The notes under the pieces were generated by a model. It was not told the origin of the DNA and made no database searches. It worked only from the letters and a program-made list of their open reading frames with translations. The position numbers and the translations under genes were made by a program. From positions 6,366,501 through 6,430,500 of the forward strand of contig NZ_CP108514.1 of the NCBI RefSeq assembly GCF_035989305.1: DNA of 64,000 nt. The letters run 5' to 3'. The DNA comes from Streptomyces sp. NBC_01233 (GTDB lineage: Bacteria > Actinomycetota > Actinomycetes > Streptomycetales > Streptomycetaceae). Of this stretch, positions 1 through 8,289 are shown piece by piece (the stretch's first letter is position 1; every line of letters starts with the position of its first letter).

Positions 1-542
1 ACGCCCTTGTCGTCGGTGGCGGGGGACCAGCTCAGGGTGAGCGAGGTGTCGGCGACGTTGGTCGCGGCGGGGGTGCCGGGAGCCGTGGGGGGAGTGTCGC
101 CGGGCTGGGTGCCGTCGCAGGAGACGCCGTTGATCTTGCAGCCGCCGGGGGCGCCGGAGCCGGCGCCGTTGAAGCCGAAGCCGGCGCTCGCGCCGGGGGC
201 GAGGGTGCCGTTCCAGCCGACGTTCTTGGCCGTCCAGTGGGTGCCCGAGCCGGTGACGGTGGCGTCCCAGGCCGAGGTGACCGAGGTGCCGGCCGGGTAG
301 TCCCACTCCACGGTCCAGCTGGTGAGGGTGGTGGTGCCGGTGTTCTTCACCACCCACTTGCCCTCGAAGCCGGTGCCCCAGTCGGAGACCTTGGTGTACG
401 TCGCCGTCGCGGAGGCGGCTGCCTGGGCCGGCCCGGCCAGGGCGACGAGTCCGCTGACGGGCAGGGCGAGGGCGGCCACGACGGCCGCGACTCTGCTGAA
501 GAACCGGGTGCGCCTGGTGCGGGGTGGGGATGCTGTGCTCAA
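1..542 (-). CDS. Secreted chitinase/cellulase-type protein, N-terminal part (signal peptide, CBM2, FnIII)
   Basis: Only the first ~180 residues are present; the gene runs off the left edge. Translation from TTG at 542 (RBS GGAGG seven bases upstream) gives a Tat/Sec-like leader rich in Arg, a hydrophobic stretch and an AQA-A cleavage site near residue 41. A family 2 carbohydrate-binding module follows (TYTKVSDWGTGFEGKWVVKN, then W residues in SWTVEWDYP and GTHWTAKNVGWNGTL), closing at a Cys pair around residues 146-152. After a Gly/Pro/Thr linker a fibronectin III domain starts (TPAATNVADTSLTLSWSPAT). In Streptomyces this order usually precedes a GH18 chitinase catalytic domain, and the promoter repeats upstream also suggest chitin regulation. 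The catalytic domain is outside the window, so a cellulase cannot be excluded. Confidence 0.85.
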   Translation of the reverse strand, partial: MSTASPPRTRRTRFFSRVAAVVAALALPVSGLVALAGPAQAAASATATYTKVSDWGTGFEGKWVVKNTGTTTLTSWTVEWDYPAGTSVTSAWDATVTGSGTHWTAKNVGWNGTLAPGASAGFGFNGAGSGAPGGCKINGVSCDGTQPGDTPPTAPGTPAATNVADTSLTLSWSPATDDKG

Positions 543-654
543 GGGTGATCCTCCGTAGGTCCGTCTCGGTCGTGGGGGACCTCGACATGGGCGTGGGACC
601 TGCGCCGCCCGTGAGCACGCTTTGTCATGGCGCGCTCACCACAGTGTTGCGGCG

Positions 655-696
655 AGCGTAGAAAGGTCTGGACCAACCGTCAAGAGGTCCAGACCG
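655..696 (-). promoter_or_regulatory. Chitinase-type promoter with paired direct repeats (likely DasR-linked)
   Basis: Read on the minus strand, a -35 TTGACG (678-683) and a -10 TACGCT (655-660) are exactly 17 bases apart. Two 11-12 bp direct repeats, GGTCTGGACCT (685-695) and GGTCCAGACCT (664-674), flank and overlap the -35. Such 12-bp direct repeats are the known hallmark of Streptomyces chitinase promoters, and they resemble the DasR-responsive element (core TGGTCTAGACCA). The transcript would reach the TTG start about 105 bases downstream. Confidence 0.8.
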
Positions 697-724
697 GTAC
701 GCGCCGTGCCGACCGGGGTCGGAG

Positions 725-1378
725 CTATATCCCCAACTCCTGTGCCAGTACGGCGGCTTGGAGCCGACTGCGGAGATCCAGTTTCCCGAGCAGGCGGCTG
801 ACGTGCGTCTTCGCCGTCGCCTCCGCCATCTCCAGCCGCACGGCGATCTCCGCGTTCGACAGGCCCTCGCCCAGCGCGCTCAGCACCTCCCGCTCCCGCG
901 GGGTCAGCGAGGCCACCGCCGCGGCCGTCTCCGGCGCCGGGGTGGCCCGGGCCGGCCGGGGAGCCGCGAACTCGGCGATCAGCCGCCGGGTCACCGCCGG
1001 GGCGATCAGGCCCTCCCCGCGCGCGACCGTCCGTACCGCCTCGATCAGCTCCGCCGCGTCCGCGTTCTTCAGGAGGAAGCCCGCGGCCCCCGCGCGCAGC
1101 GCCCCGAAGACGTACTCGTCGAGGTCGAAGGTCGTCAGCACCAGGACATCGGCCAGGCCCTCCGCGACCACCTCGCGCGTCGCGGACACCCCGTCCAGCC
1201 TGGGCATCTGCACATCCATGAGGACGAGGTCCGGCCGCAGCTCCCGGGCCAGGCGCACCGCCTCCTCCCCGTCGCCGGCCTCGCCCACCACCTCGATGTC
1301 CCCCGCGCTGCGCAGGATGAGCACCAGCCCGGCCCGCACCGCGCCCTGATCCTCCGCCACCACCACCCGGATGGTCAT
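725..1378 (-). CDS. NarL/LuxR-family response regulator
   Basis: A 217-residue response regulator. The N-terminal receiver domain has the acidic pair in VVVAEDQGAV (E9/D10), the phospho-acceptor D55 in LVLMDVQMP and the conserved Lys near residue 105 (FLLKNADAAE). The C-terminal LuxR-type helix-turn-helix starts at LTPREREVLSALGEGLSNAE. The ATG at 1378 overlaps the stop of the upstream histidine kinase as ATGA, so the two are translationally coupled. It is the output half of the two-component pair; target genes are not evident here. Confidence 0.93.
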   Translation of the reverse strand: MTIRVVVAEDQGAVRAGLVLILRSAGDIEVVGEAGDGEEAVRLARELRPDLVLMDVQMPRLDGVSATREVVAEGLADVLVLTTFDLDEYVFGALRAGAAGFLLKNADAAELIEAVRTVARGEGLIAPAVTRRLIAEFAAPRPARATPAPETAAAVASLTPREREVLSALGEGLSNAEIAVRLEMAEATAKTHVSRLLGKLDLRSRLQAAVLAQELGI

Positions 1379-2559
1379 GCCTCCACCGCCTTCTCCTCCG
1401 CGGGCAGTGTCGCCCGCACCTGCCACACCGCGCCGGACCGGCCCGCCGTGAACTCTCCGCCCAGCAGCTCCGTCCGCTCCCGCATGCCGATCAGCCCGGC
1501 CCCGGAGCCGGGCGCGCGGGGGCCCGGCCGGTCCCCGTAGGGCGAGTCCACCCCCACGGTCAGCAGCCCGTCCGTGTGCGCCACGCGGATCGTGACCGTC
1601 CCCGGGGCGGCGTGCTTGAGCGCATTGGTCAGCGACTCCTGGACGATCCGGTACGCCGCCAGCTCCACCGGGGCCGCCGTCTGCTCCCCGGGCGGCCGCT
1701 CGTCATGGAGCACGAAATCCAGTCCGCTCGCCGAACCGTTGGTCTTCGCCTGTCCGACCAGGGCGTCCAGACCGTCCAGCGAGGGCACGGCGACCGCTTC
1801 CTGTTCCGCTCCGGCCTCCCGCAGCAGCCCGATCAGGCGGCGCATCTCGGCCAGGCCCTGCACGCTGTTCTCGCGGATCACCCCGAGTGCCTCGCGGCTG
1901 GTGGCGGCCGTGTCGATGGAGAGCGCGGCGGTGGAGTGGATCGCGATGGCGGACAGGTGGTTGGCCACCATGTCGTGCAGCTCGCGGGCCATCCGCGCGC
2001 GTTCGGCGACCACGGCCTGGCTGCGGTCCATTTCGGCCAGCAGCGCGGTCTGCTCGGCGCGCAGCCGGGCGGCCACGGCGGCCTCGCGGTGGTTGCGCAG
2101 CGTGGCGCCGGTCAGCGCCGGGGCGAAGCTCACGATGCCGGTGACCACGCCGATCAGCAGGGCCTGCGGGGTGCGCAACCAGGCCACCGAGGCGATGGTG
2201 ACGACGACGGTGATCAGCCCGGTGCTGACCGGGAGCCGGCGGGCCATGGACGGTTTCCCGTACACGACGGCCGCGTACATGAGGTCGGTGAAGATCACGA
2301 CGGTGGCGAGGCTGCCGACCGTGAACTGGTCGGCGATCACCCCGAGGGTGCCGACGGCGAGGGTCACCGACGGCTTGGTGCGGCGCAGCAGCTCCATCGA
2401 ACCGAGGGCCACGAGGGGCACCAGGGCGGCCCAGTCCGGCAGGAAGTGCCGGCTGCCGTTGCTGTAGACCCCGAGCGACCAGAACACCAGGCCCACGAGC
2501 ACGCTGAACACGGCCAGCAGGACGTCGTCGCGGTGGGGGCGCAGGCTCTTCGTGGTCAC
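1375..2559 (-). CDS. NarL-type sensor histidine kinase
   Basis: About 394 residues. The N-terminal half carries several hydrophobic segments (LLAVFSVLVGLVFWSLGVYS; LVPLVALGSMELL; LATVVIFTDLMYAAVVYG; LITVVVTIASVAWL). A HisKA_3 dimerisation/phosphoacceptor region follows with the H box RARMARELHDMVANHLSAI, and a HATPase_c domain (VELAAYRIVQESLTNALKHA, then GAGLIGMRERTELLGGEF). It should phosphorylate the downstream regulator with which it overlaps by ATGA. I chose GTG at 2559 (MTTKSLRPHRDD); an in-frame GTG at 2592 is possible but has no visible RBS. The signal sensed is unknown. Confidence 0.92.
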   Translation of the reverse strand: MTTKSLRPHRDDVLLAVFSVLVGLVFWSLGVYSNGSRHFLPDWAALVPLVALGSMELLRRTKPSVTLAVGTLGVIADQFTVGSLATVVIFTDLMYAAVVYGKPSMARRLPVSTGLITVVVTIASVAWLRTPQALLIGVVTGIVSFAPALTGATLRNHREAAVAARLRAEQTALLAEMDRSQAVVAERARMARELHDMVANHLSAIAIHSTAALSIDTAATSREALGVIRENSVQGLAEMRRLIGLLREAGAEQEAVAVPSLDGLDALVGQAKTNGSASGLDFVLHDERPPGEQTAAPVELAAYRIVQESLTNALKHAAPGTVTIRVAHTDGLLTVGVDSPYGDRPGPRAPGSGAGLIGMRERTELLGGEFTAGRSGAVWQVRATLPAEEKAVEA

Positions 2560-2721
2560 GGTCCCATCCAACAGGGTGTCCGGGCCGCGCACGTCGGAGC
2601 AGGGGCCGACGTGCGGCTACATCGAAGGATGCAGGCACACGTCGTCAGCGGCGACGACGCGACCGGCCCGGCGGGACGGGAGCCTGGGAGGGAACCGGAA
2701 ACCTAGCGGACGGAGAGTCCC

Positions 2722-3294
2722 GTGATCGTCGCGCTGATCATCGCTTGTGAGGTCGGCTTCTGGGTGCTGCTGGCGGCCGGCCTGGCCCTGCGCTACCTGG
2801 CGCGGATGCCCAGGCTGGGGGCGGCGGTCCTGCTGTGCGAGCCGCTGATGGAACTGGCTCTGCTGGTGGTCACCACGCTCGACCTCAAGAACGGCGCCGA
2901 GCCGGACTGGAAGCACGGTGTGGCCGCGCTCTACATCGGCTACACCGTCGGCTACGGCCACTACACGATCAAGTGGCTCGACGGGCACGCCGCGCACCGG
3001 CTGGCCGGGGGGCCCAAGCCGGCCGGCGCCGGGTATGGGAAGGCGCGGGCCGTGCACGAGTGGAAGCTGTGGGTCCGTACCGTCGTCGCCGCCGCGGTCG
3101 CCCTCGGCCTGCTCCAGGCGGCCATCTGGTACGTCGGCGACGCGGGCGACGTCAGCTCGCTCGAGGCCTGGCGGTTCGGCGCCCTGCGGGCGGTCGGCAT
3201 CCACGCCCTGGTCGCCGTCGCCTACACGATCTGGCCGAAAAAGGCCCCCGCGGGCGTCGAGGAGCGGCCCGTAATGGCGAAGACCGAGCGATAG
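2722..3294 (+). CDS. Integral membrane protein, function unknown
   Basis: A 190-residue protein starting at GTG (MIVALIIACEVGFWVLLAAG). Four hydrophobic stretches are visible: residues 2-22, about 35-52 (AAVLLCEPLMELALLVVTTL), about 72-85 and about 116-132 (VRTVVAAAVALGLLQAAIWY), with a further one near 158-172. The loop DLKNGAEPDWKHGVAALYIG and the motif YTVGYGHYTIKWLDGH are probably family-specific. It stands alone, divergent from the histidine kinase and convergent with the adenosyltransferase gene. No known function is recognised. Confidence 0.75.
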   Translation: MIVALIIACEVGFWVLLAAGLALRYLARMPRLGAAVLLCEPLMELALLVVTTLDLKNGAEPDWKHGVAALYIGYTVGYGHYTIKWLDGHAAHRLAGGPKPAGAGYGKARAVHEWKLWVRTVVAAAVALGLLQAAIWYVGDAGDVSSLEAWRFGALRAVGIHALVAVAYTIWPKKAPAGVEERPVMAKTER

Positions 3295-3298
3295 CGGT

Positions 3299-3328
3299 AC
3301 GCGGGGCCTCGGGGGGGCGGCCCCGCGT
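3299..3328. terminator. Bidirectional hairpin terminator
   Basis: A perfect 10-bp stem (ACGCGGGGCC pairing with GGCCCCGCGT) with a 10-base loop lies between two convergent genes ending at 3294 and 3352. No T-run follows, as is common in Streptomyces. Confidence 0.7.
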
Positions 3329-3351
3329 GGCGGACGGCGGCGCCCCGCGCG

Positions 3352-3924
3352 CTACCGTTCGCCGCCCGGCACCCACAGCACGTCCCCGACCTCCTTGTTG
3401 GCCACCCGGGCCAGGATGAACAGCAGGTCGGAGAGGCGGTTCAGATAGGTGGCGGTGAGCGGGTTCATCACCTCGCCGTGCACCTCCAGCGCCGCCCACG
3501 TCGAGCGCTCGGCGCGCCGGACCACCGTGCAGGCCTGGTGCAGCAGGGCCGCGCCGGGGGTGCCGCCGGGCAGGATGAAGCTGCGCAGCTTCTCCACCTG
3601 CTCCAGGAAGTGGTCGCAGTCCGCCTCCAGCTTGTCGACGTAGAACTGCTCCACCCGCAGCGGCGGGTACTCCGGCTTCTCGACCACCGGGGTGCACAGG
3701 TCCGCGCCCACGTCGAACAGGTCGTTCTGCACGCGGACCAGGACCTTCACGACCTCCGCAGGGAGCCCGCCGAGCGCGACGGCCGTCCCGATGGCCGCGT
3801 TGGCCTCGTTGGCGTCGGCGTAGGCGGAGATCCGCAGGTCGGTCTTGGCCGTGCGGCTCATGTCGCCGAGGGCGGTCGTGCCCGAGTCGCCGGTACGGGT
3901 GTAGATGCGCGTGAGGTTCACCAT
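3352..3924 (-). CDS. pduO: ATP:cob(I)alamin adenosyltransferase (PduO type)
   Basis: A 190-residue PduO-type adenosyltransferase that transfers the 5'-deoxyadenosyl group of ATP to cob(I)alamin to make coenzyme B12. The N-terminal ATP-binding motif TRTGDSGTTALGD (residues 9-21) is intact, as are the helical-bundle signatures RISAYADANEANAAIG and the C-terminal RRAERSTWAA. The product is the cofactor needed by acyl-CoA mutases such as IcmA at 35.7 kb; the MeaB and epimerase genes at 22-24 kb belong to the same B12-dependent metabolism. The ATG at 3924 starts the conserved MVNLTRIYTRTGD. Confidence 0.92.
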   Translation of the reverse strand: MVNLTRIYTRTGDSGTTALGDMSRTAKTDLRISAYADANEANAAIGTAVALGGLPAEVVKVLVRVQNDLFDVGADLCTPVVEKPEYPPLRVEQFYVDKLEADCDHFLEQVEKLRSFILPGGTPGAALLHQACTVVRRAERSTWAALEVHGEVMNPLTATYLNRLSDLLFILARVANKEVGDVLWVPGGER

Positions 3925-4149
3925 GCGGCCAGCGTAGACGGACCGCCCCCGGCCCCGGCGAGCCGGAGGACGGGTGAACTGGAGGGCCAGGCAGGGGTGC
4001 TGGGCCGTACCGGTGTGATGTCCGTCATCTGAGACGTGACGCGTGTTACTTCGCGGTCACAGCGCACCGCCCGGGCGCTAGTCTCCGCCGGAGTGGCTAC
4101 GAGACCGTGCCGTATTGAGACCGGTCATTTGAAGAACGTGGGGTGTGCA

Positions 4150-4998
4150 GTGGCTGGGAAGCTCGCCGTCATCGGTGCCGGACTGATGGGTTCCGGGATC
4201 GCTCAGGTCTCCGCTCAGGCGGGTTGGGACGTCGTGCTGCGCGATGTCACCGACGCCGCGCTGACCCGTGGCACGGACGGGATCAAGGCCTCGTACGACA
4301 AGTTCGTCTCCAAGGGGAAGATGACGGCCGAGGACGCCGAGGCGGCGCTCGCGCGCATCACGACGACCACCGACCTCGACGCGGTGGCCGACGTGGACAT
4401 CGTCGTGGAGGCCGTCTTCGAGAAGATCGAGATCAAGCACGAGATCTTCCGCGCCCTCGACAAGATCGTGCGCGAGGACGCCATCCTCGCCTCCAACACC
4501 TCCGCCATCCCGATCACCAAGATCGCGGCCGCGACGGAGCGTCCGGAGCGGGTCGTCGGCGCGCACTTCTTCTCGCCCGTCCCGATGATGCAGCTGTGCG
4601 AGCTCGTGCGCGGCTACAAGACGAGCGACGAAACCCTCGCCACCACGCGGGCGTTCGCCGAGTCCGTCGGCAAGACCTGCATCGTCGTGAACCGCGACGT
4701 CGCCGGTTTCGTGACGACCCGTCTGATCTCCGCGCTGGTCGTCGAGGCCGCCAAGCTCTACGAGTCGGGCGTGGCCTCCGCCGAGGACATCGACATCGCC
4801 TGCAAGCTGGGCTTCGGGCACGCGATGGGGCCGCTGGCCACCGCCGACCTCACGGGCGTCGACATCCTGCTCCACGCCACCAGCAACATCTACACCGAGT
4901 CGCAGGACGAGAAGTTCGCGCCGCCGGAGCTGATGCGCCGGATGGTGGACGCGGGCGACATCGGCCGCAAGAGCGGGCAGGGCTTCTACAAGCACTGA
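4150..4998 (+). CDS. hbdA: 3-hydroxybutyryl-CoA dehydrogenase
   Basis: A 282-residue NAD(P)-dependent 3-hydroxyacyl-CoA dehydrogenase interconverting acetoacetyl-CoA and 3-hydroxybutyryl-CoA. The Rossmann motif GAGLMGSGIAQ is at residues 9-19, the catalytic His lies in VVGAHFFSPVPMMQLCELV, and the C-terminal 3HCDH domain ends in GDIGRKSGQGFYKH. It feeds the same C4 acyl-CoA pool as the thiolase at 22.3 kb and isobutyryl-CoA mutase at 35.7 kb. Start taken at GTG 4150 by homology; an earlier in-frame GTG at 4138 is possible. Confidence 0.93.
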   Translation: MAGKLAVIGAGLMGSGIAQVSAQAGWDVVLRDVTDAALTRGTDGIKASYDKFVSKGKMTAEDAEAALARITTTTDLDAVADVDIVVEAVFEKIEIKHEIFRALDKIVREDAILASNTSAIPITKIAAATERPERVVGAHFFSPVPMMQLCELVRGYKTSDETLATTRAFAESVGKTCIVVNRDVAGFVTTRLISALVVEAAKLYESGVASAEDIDIACKLGFGHAMGPLATADLTGVDILLHATSNIYTESQDEKFAPPELMRRMVDAGDIGRKSGQGFYKH

Positions 4999-5038
4999 GG
5001 CCCGGGCCGACCGTCGAGCGCCGCCGTTCGAATATCGG

Positions 5039-5056
5039 TTCACCCCTCAGGGTGAA
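5039..5056. promoter_or_regulatory. Short perfect dyad upstream of the STAS gene
   Basis: TTCACCC-CTCA-GGGTGAA forms a 7-bp perfect inverted repeat with a 4-base loop, 40 bases after the dehydrogenase stop. The 9-mer TATCGGTTC occurs on its left side and again about 25 bases later. It could be a weak terminator or an operator; nothing decides between them. Confidence 0.35.
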
Positions 5057-5180
5057 TTAGGTATCGGTTCGCTCACGGTCGGCAACTTCCCTGCCCGTGG
5101 GGCAGTCAGTTCAAGTGAGAGTTGCCGACCACGGACCAGTCGGACCATACGTACGCAGTACTGCACTGCCGGGAGTACAC

Positions 5181-5504
5181 ATGCACATCAGGGGCGACCA
5201 CGCCGAACTCGCTGTCGGGGGCCGCCTCGACGTGCGCAGCGCGGCGGACGCCCGTACGGCCCTCCACACCGCGCTCGACGACGGCCACGGCGACCTCGTG
5301 CTCGACCTCACCGGGCTCGACTCCTGGGACGCCACCGGCCTCGGCGTGATCATGGGCGCGCACCGGCGGGCCGGCCGGACCGGCCGGCGCCTCGTCCTGC
5401 GCGGCGTGCCGCCGCAGATGCAGCGGCTGCTCGTCGCGACCCGGCTGCACCGGATCCTCGCGATCGAGGGCGGCCTGGAAGCCGAGTCCCTGCCCCGCGT
5501 CTGA
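5181..5504 (+). CDS. STAS-domain protein (anti-sigma factor antagonist-like)
   Basis: A 107-residue single STAS domain. Start ATG at 5181 is preceded by GGGAG five bases upstream. Strand-helix order fits SpoIIAA/RsbV: HAELAVGGRLDVRSAADART, then DLVLDLTGLDSWDATGLGVI and RRLVLRGVPPQMQRLL. The residue that is phosphorylated in SpoIIAA (Ser in DSSGLG) is Thr here (WDATGLG, T52), which can still be phosphorylated. Such proteins release partner sigma factors from anti-sigma kinases; the partner is not in the window. The next gene, a large P-loop membrane protein, is in the same direction but 190 bases away. Confidence 0.85.
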   Translation: MHIRGDHAELAVGGRLDVRSAADARTALHTALDDGHGDLVLDLTGLDSWDATGLGVIMGAHRRAGRTGRRLVLRGVPPQMQRLLVATRLHRILAIEGGLEAESLPRV

Positions 5505-5697
5505 ACGGGCAAGCCGCTGACCTTTGCATTTCCTGCGGAAACGTAACGGTCCGGTGGTGATCGCACCCCTGCGGTTTCCCGCACGACCGGCCACGGTCTA
5601 GGGTTCGGGCGGAAACCGGACCAGGAGCGACCGCGGGTGCGCCGAGGCCGGGCGGTACGACGGCGAGGCGCGCGGCCCGCGATCGGGGGACTGGATC

Positions 5698-8211
5698 ATG
5701 GACCGAATACAGGGGCAGACCGAGCACGACGGGCAGCCCGCAGGCGGCTCCGCGCCGCCCGTGCCCGGATCCGGGCAGGCTCCGGCCCCGTCCGGTGCGA
5801 CCGCTGCGCCCACTCGGCCCACCGCGACCGCCGCACCCGCGGCACACGGGCCCGCGCGCGTCGTCACCCTGACCGCGGGCGACTTCACCCTCACCGTCAA
5901 CCCGGTCGACGGCAGCGAGATCGAGCCGCTCCGCCCCGGCACCGAGCGGAGCCGCCCCGCCAAACGCGACGCGGTCGCCCGTACCGCCGGGGACACCGCC
6001 GCACGGCCGTCCGCCCTGCCGGGCCCCGCCGTCCCCGCACGGCCGCTGCTCGCCCGTGAGGAGGAGCAGGAGCGCCTCGTCCGCCTGCTGGCCCGGGGGC
6101 GGTCCGTACGGCTGACCGGACCTTCCGGATCCGGTCGCAGCGTGCTGCTCGACGCGGTTGCCGTCCGGTGCGCGGGCCTCGCGCCCGACGGCGTCGTACG
6201 GCTCTCCGGATACGGGCACCAGCAGCCCTCGGAACTCCTCCAGACGCTCTACGCGACCGTGTACGAGGCTCCGGGGGAGCGGCCCGAGCGCGACGAGCTG
6301 CTCGCCCGCGTCCGGGACATCGGCGCCGTCGTCCTCCTCGACGACATGGAGATGGGCGGCGCCGCACTCGACGAGCTGCTGCGCGCCACCCCCGAATGCG
6401 CCTACCTGCTCGCCGCGACCCCCGACACGCGCTCCCCCTCCGACGACTCGCACATCGAGGAGGTCTTCCTCGGCGGGCTGGGCAAGACCGACTGCGTCGA
6501 TCTCCTCGAAGCGGGCCTCGGACGGCCGCTGACGGACGAGGAGACCGCCTGGGCGGGAGACCTGCGCTTCGCCTCCGAGGGGCTGCCGCTGCGCTTCGTC
6601 CAGGCCGCCGCGCTGCTGCGGCAGCGGGACGAGCTCAACCACGCCGCCGAGGACGACGACGAGGAGGAGCCCGGCGTCTTCGACGAGCGCCCGCGCGACC
6701 CCGCGCAGGTGCCGCTGCCGACGCTGGCCGAGGGCGCGGCCCCGGCCGAGCTGCTGGCCTCGCGGGTCAGCGAGTCGGCGCGCGCCGCCCTGCGGATCGC
6801 CTGCGCGCTCGGCGGGGAGCTGCCGCACCACGCGCACCTGCCGGCGCTGGTGGGGGACACCCACGCCGATACGGCGGTGCCCGAGCTGCTGGCCTGCGGG
6901 CTGCTGACGCCCGTCGGGACGCGCTACCGGCTGGCCGCCGGCGTCGCACGACAGCTGGAGGAGGCCGGGTACGGGGACACCGCGGCCGAAGAGGCCCGTA
7001 CGGCCGCCCGGCACTACGCCTGGTGGACCGGACACGCCTCGGTGACCCTGGAGCGGGTCGCGGCCGAGGCGGACGCGGTCCTCGCGGCGCTGGCCGGTGC
7101 CGACGTGGTGGCGGCGGTGCTGCTGGCACGGACGGCGGCCCCGGCGTTCGCGGGCTCGCTGCACTGGGAGGCGTGGGAGCGGGTGCTGCGCTCCGGGGCG
7201 GAGGCCGCGCGCAAGGCGGGAGAGGTCGCCGAGCAGGCGTACTTCCACCACGAGCTCGGCGTGCTGGCCCTGTGCGAGGGGCGCCTGGACCGGGCGCGGG
7301 CCGAGCTGGAGACCTCGATCGGGCTGCGGGGCGCGCTGGCGGACAAGCGGGGCACGGTGGCCGGACGGCGCGCGCTGGCGTTGGTCGTGGACCGGGAGGC
7401 GGCGGAGGCGGCTCCGTCGCCTCCGCTGAGGCTGGAGGCGCCGGCGGCCCTGGCGGCGGCTTCGGAGGCGGTGACGGTGGCGACCCCGTCCGCCCCGGCG
7501 GTCTCGCCGGCCCCTGCGGCCCCGGCCGTGAAACGGCCGACCCCGTCCCTCGCGCCGACCCCGTCCACCCGCGTCGCCCCCGTGGTGAGGCCCGTCTCCG
7601 CCGAGGCGGTGACGCGGATGACCCCGGTGGTGCCGGTGTCCCGGAGCTCGGAGCCGCCCACGACGCTGTCGGAGGTGTTCGAGGACGCCTTCCCGCTGTC
7701 GCCGAAGCCGGCCGCGCCCGCCGCCCTCCCGAAGCCGGCGCCCGCGCCGGCCAAGGATGCGGGCCGGCGCCGGCTGGTGCTGCTGGCCGGCGCGGGAGCG
7801 CTGACGGTGGTGGCCCTGGGCACGGTCGTGGCCCTGGCGCTGGGCTCCTCGGACGACGCGCCGCCGGCGCAGGTCCCGGCGGTCTCCCTGACCCCGACGG
7901 CCGTGGTCCCGCCGACCGTGCCGGGGCCCAGCGTGAACGACCCTGCACAGCCGCCGGCCTCGGCCCCGTCGTCGGAGGCCGCGCAGCCGGGACAGAGCGC
8001 CGCCGCCCCGACCCCCGGCCGCACGCCGGGCCGGACCCCGTCCCGCCGTCCGTCCCCGACGCCGCCGAACTCCCCGCCGCCGTCGTCGTCCGTTTCGCCC
8101 CCGCCGACGAGCGCGGGGCCGTCTCCGACGCCGACCGAGACCGCCGTGCCGTCGCCGACGGCCACCCAGGCGGTCACGGCCACCGCGGCCTCCCCGCCCA
8201 CGGGCCCGTGA
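5698..8211 (+). CDS. Large P-loop NTPase-like protein with single TM and Pro/Thr/Ser-rich tail
   Basis: An 837-residue protein. A low-complexity N-terminus (1-50) leads into a small beta region (VVTLTAGDFTLTVNPVDG), then an AAA/STAND-like ATPase region with P-loop GPSGSGRS at residues 141-148 and Walker B VVLLDD at 211-216. Helical, TPR-like sequence follows (EVAEQAYFHHELGVLALCEGRL). One transmembrane helix sits near residues 693-715 (LVLLAGAGALTVVALGTVVA), and the last ~115 residues are a Pro/Ser/Thr-rich tail, probably outside the cell. The P-loop Lys is replaced by Arg, so ATP hydrolysis is doubtful. ATG at 5698 follows GGGGGA. The architecture suggests a signalling or scaffold protein; its function is unknown. 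Confidence 0.82.
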   Translation: MDRIQGQTEHDGQPAGGSAPPVPGSGQAPAPSGATAAPTRPTATAAPAAHGPARVVTLTAGDFTLTVNPVDGSEIEPLRPGTERSRPAKRDAVARTAGDTAARPSALPGPAVPARPLLAREEEQERLVRLLARGRSVRLTGPSGSGRSVLLDAVAVRCAGLAPDGVVRLSGYGHQQPSELLQTLYATVYEAPGERPERDELLARVRDIGAVVLLDDMEMGGAALDELLRATPECAYLLAATPDTRSPSDDSHIEEVFLGGLGKTDCVDLLEAGLGRPLTDEETAWAGDLRFASEGLPLRFVQAAALLRQRDELNHAAEDDDEEEPGVFDERPRDPAQVPLPTLAEGAAPAELLASRVSESARAALRIACALGGELPHHAHLPALVGDTHADTAVPELLACGLLTPVGTRYRLAAGVARQLEEAGYGDTAAEEARTAARHYAWWTGHASVTLERVAAEADAVLAALAGADVVAAVLLARTAAPAFAGSLHWEAWERVLRSGAEAARKAGEVAEQAYFHHELGVLALCEGRLDRARAELETSIGLRGALADKRGTVAGRRALALVVDREAAEAAPSPPLRLEAPAALAAASEAVTVATPSAPAVSPAPAAPAVKRPTPSLAPTPSTRVAPVVRPVSAEAVTRMTPVVPVSRSSEPPTTLSEVFEDAFPLSPKPAAPAALPKPAPAPAKDAGRRRLVLLAGAGALTVVALGTVVALALGSSDDAPPAQVPAVSLTPTAVVPPTVPGPSVNDPAQPPASAPSSEAAQPGQSAAAPTPGRTPGRTPSRRPSPTPPNSPPPSSSVSPPPTSAGPSPTPTETAVPSPTATQAVTATAASPPTGP

Positions 8212-8217
8212 ACGCCG

Positions 8218-8245
8218 ACGGCTCCGTCCTTCGGGACGGAGCCGT
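8218..8245 (+). terminator. Strong hairpin terminator with TTCG tetraloop
   Basis: ACGGCTCCGTCC and GGACGGAGCCGT form a perfect 12-bp stem around a TTCG loop, beginning seven bases after the stop of the P-loop protein. It also sits just beyond the convergent nucS 3' end, so it may serve both directions. Confidence 0.85.
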
Positions 8246-8289
8246 TGCGTCAGTGGGCGGTCGGGCGGACAGTCGGGCTGGGCGGGGGA

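Noticed and set aside
5350..7251. 633-codon minus-strand frame opposite the P-loop protein
   Set aside because: No domain, Gly/Arg-rich, typical high-GC shadow.
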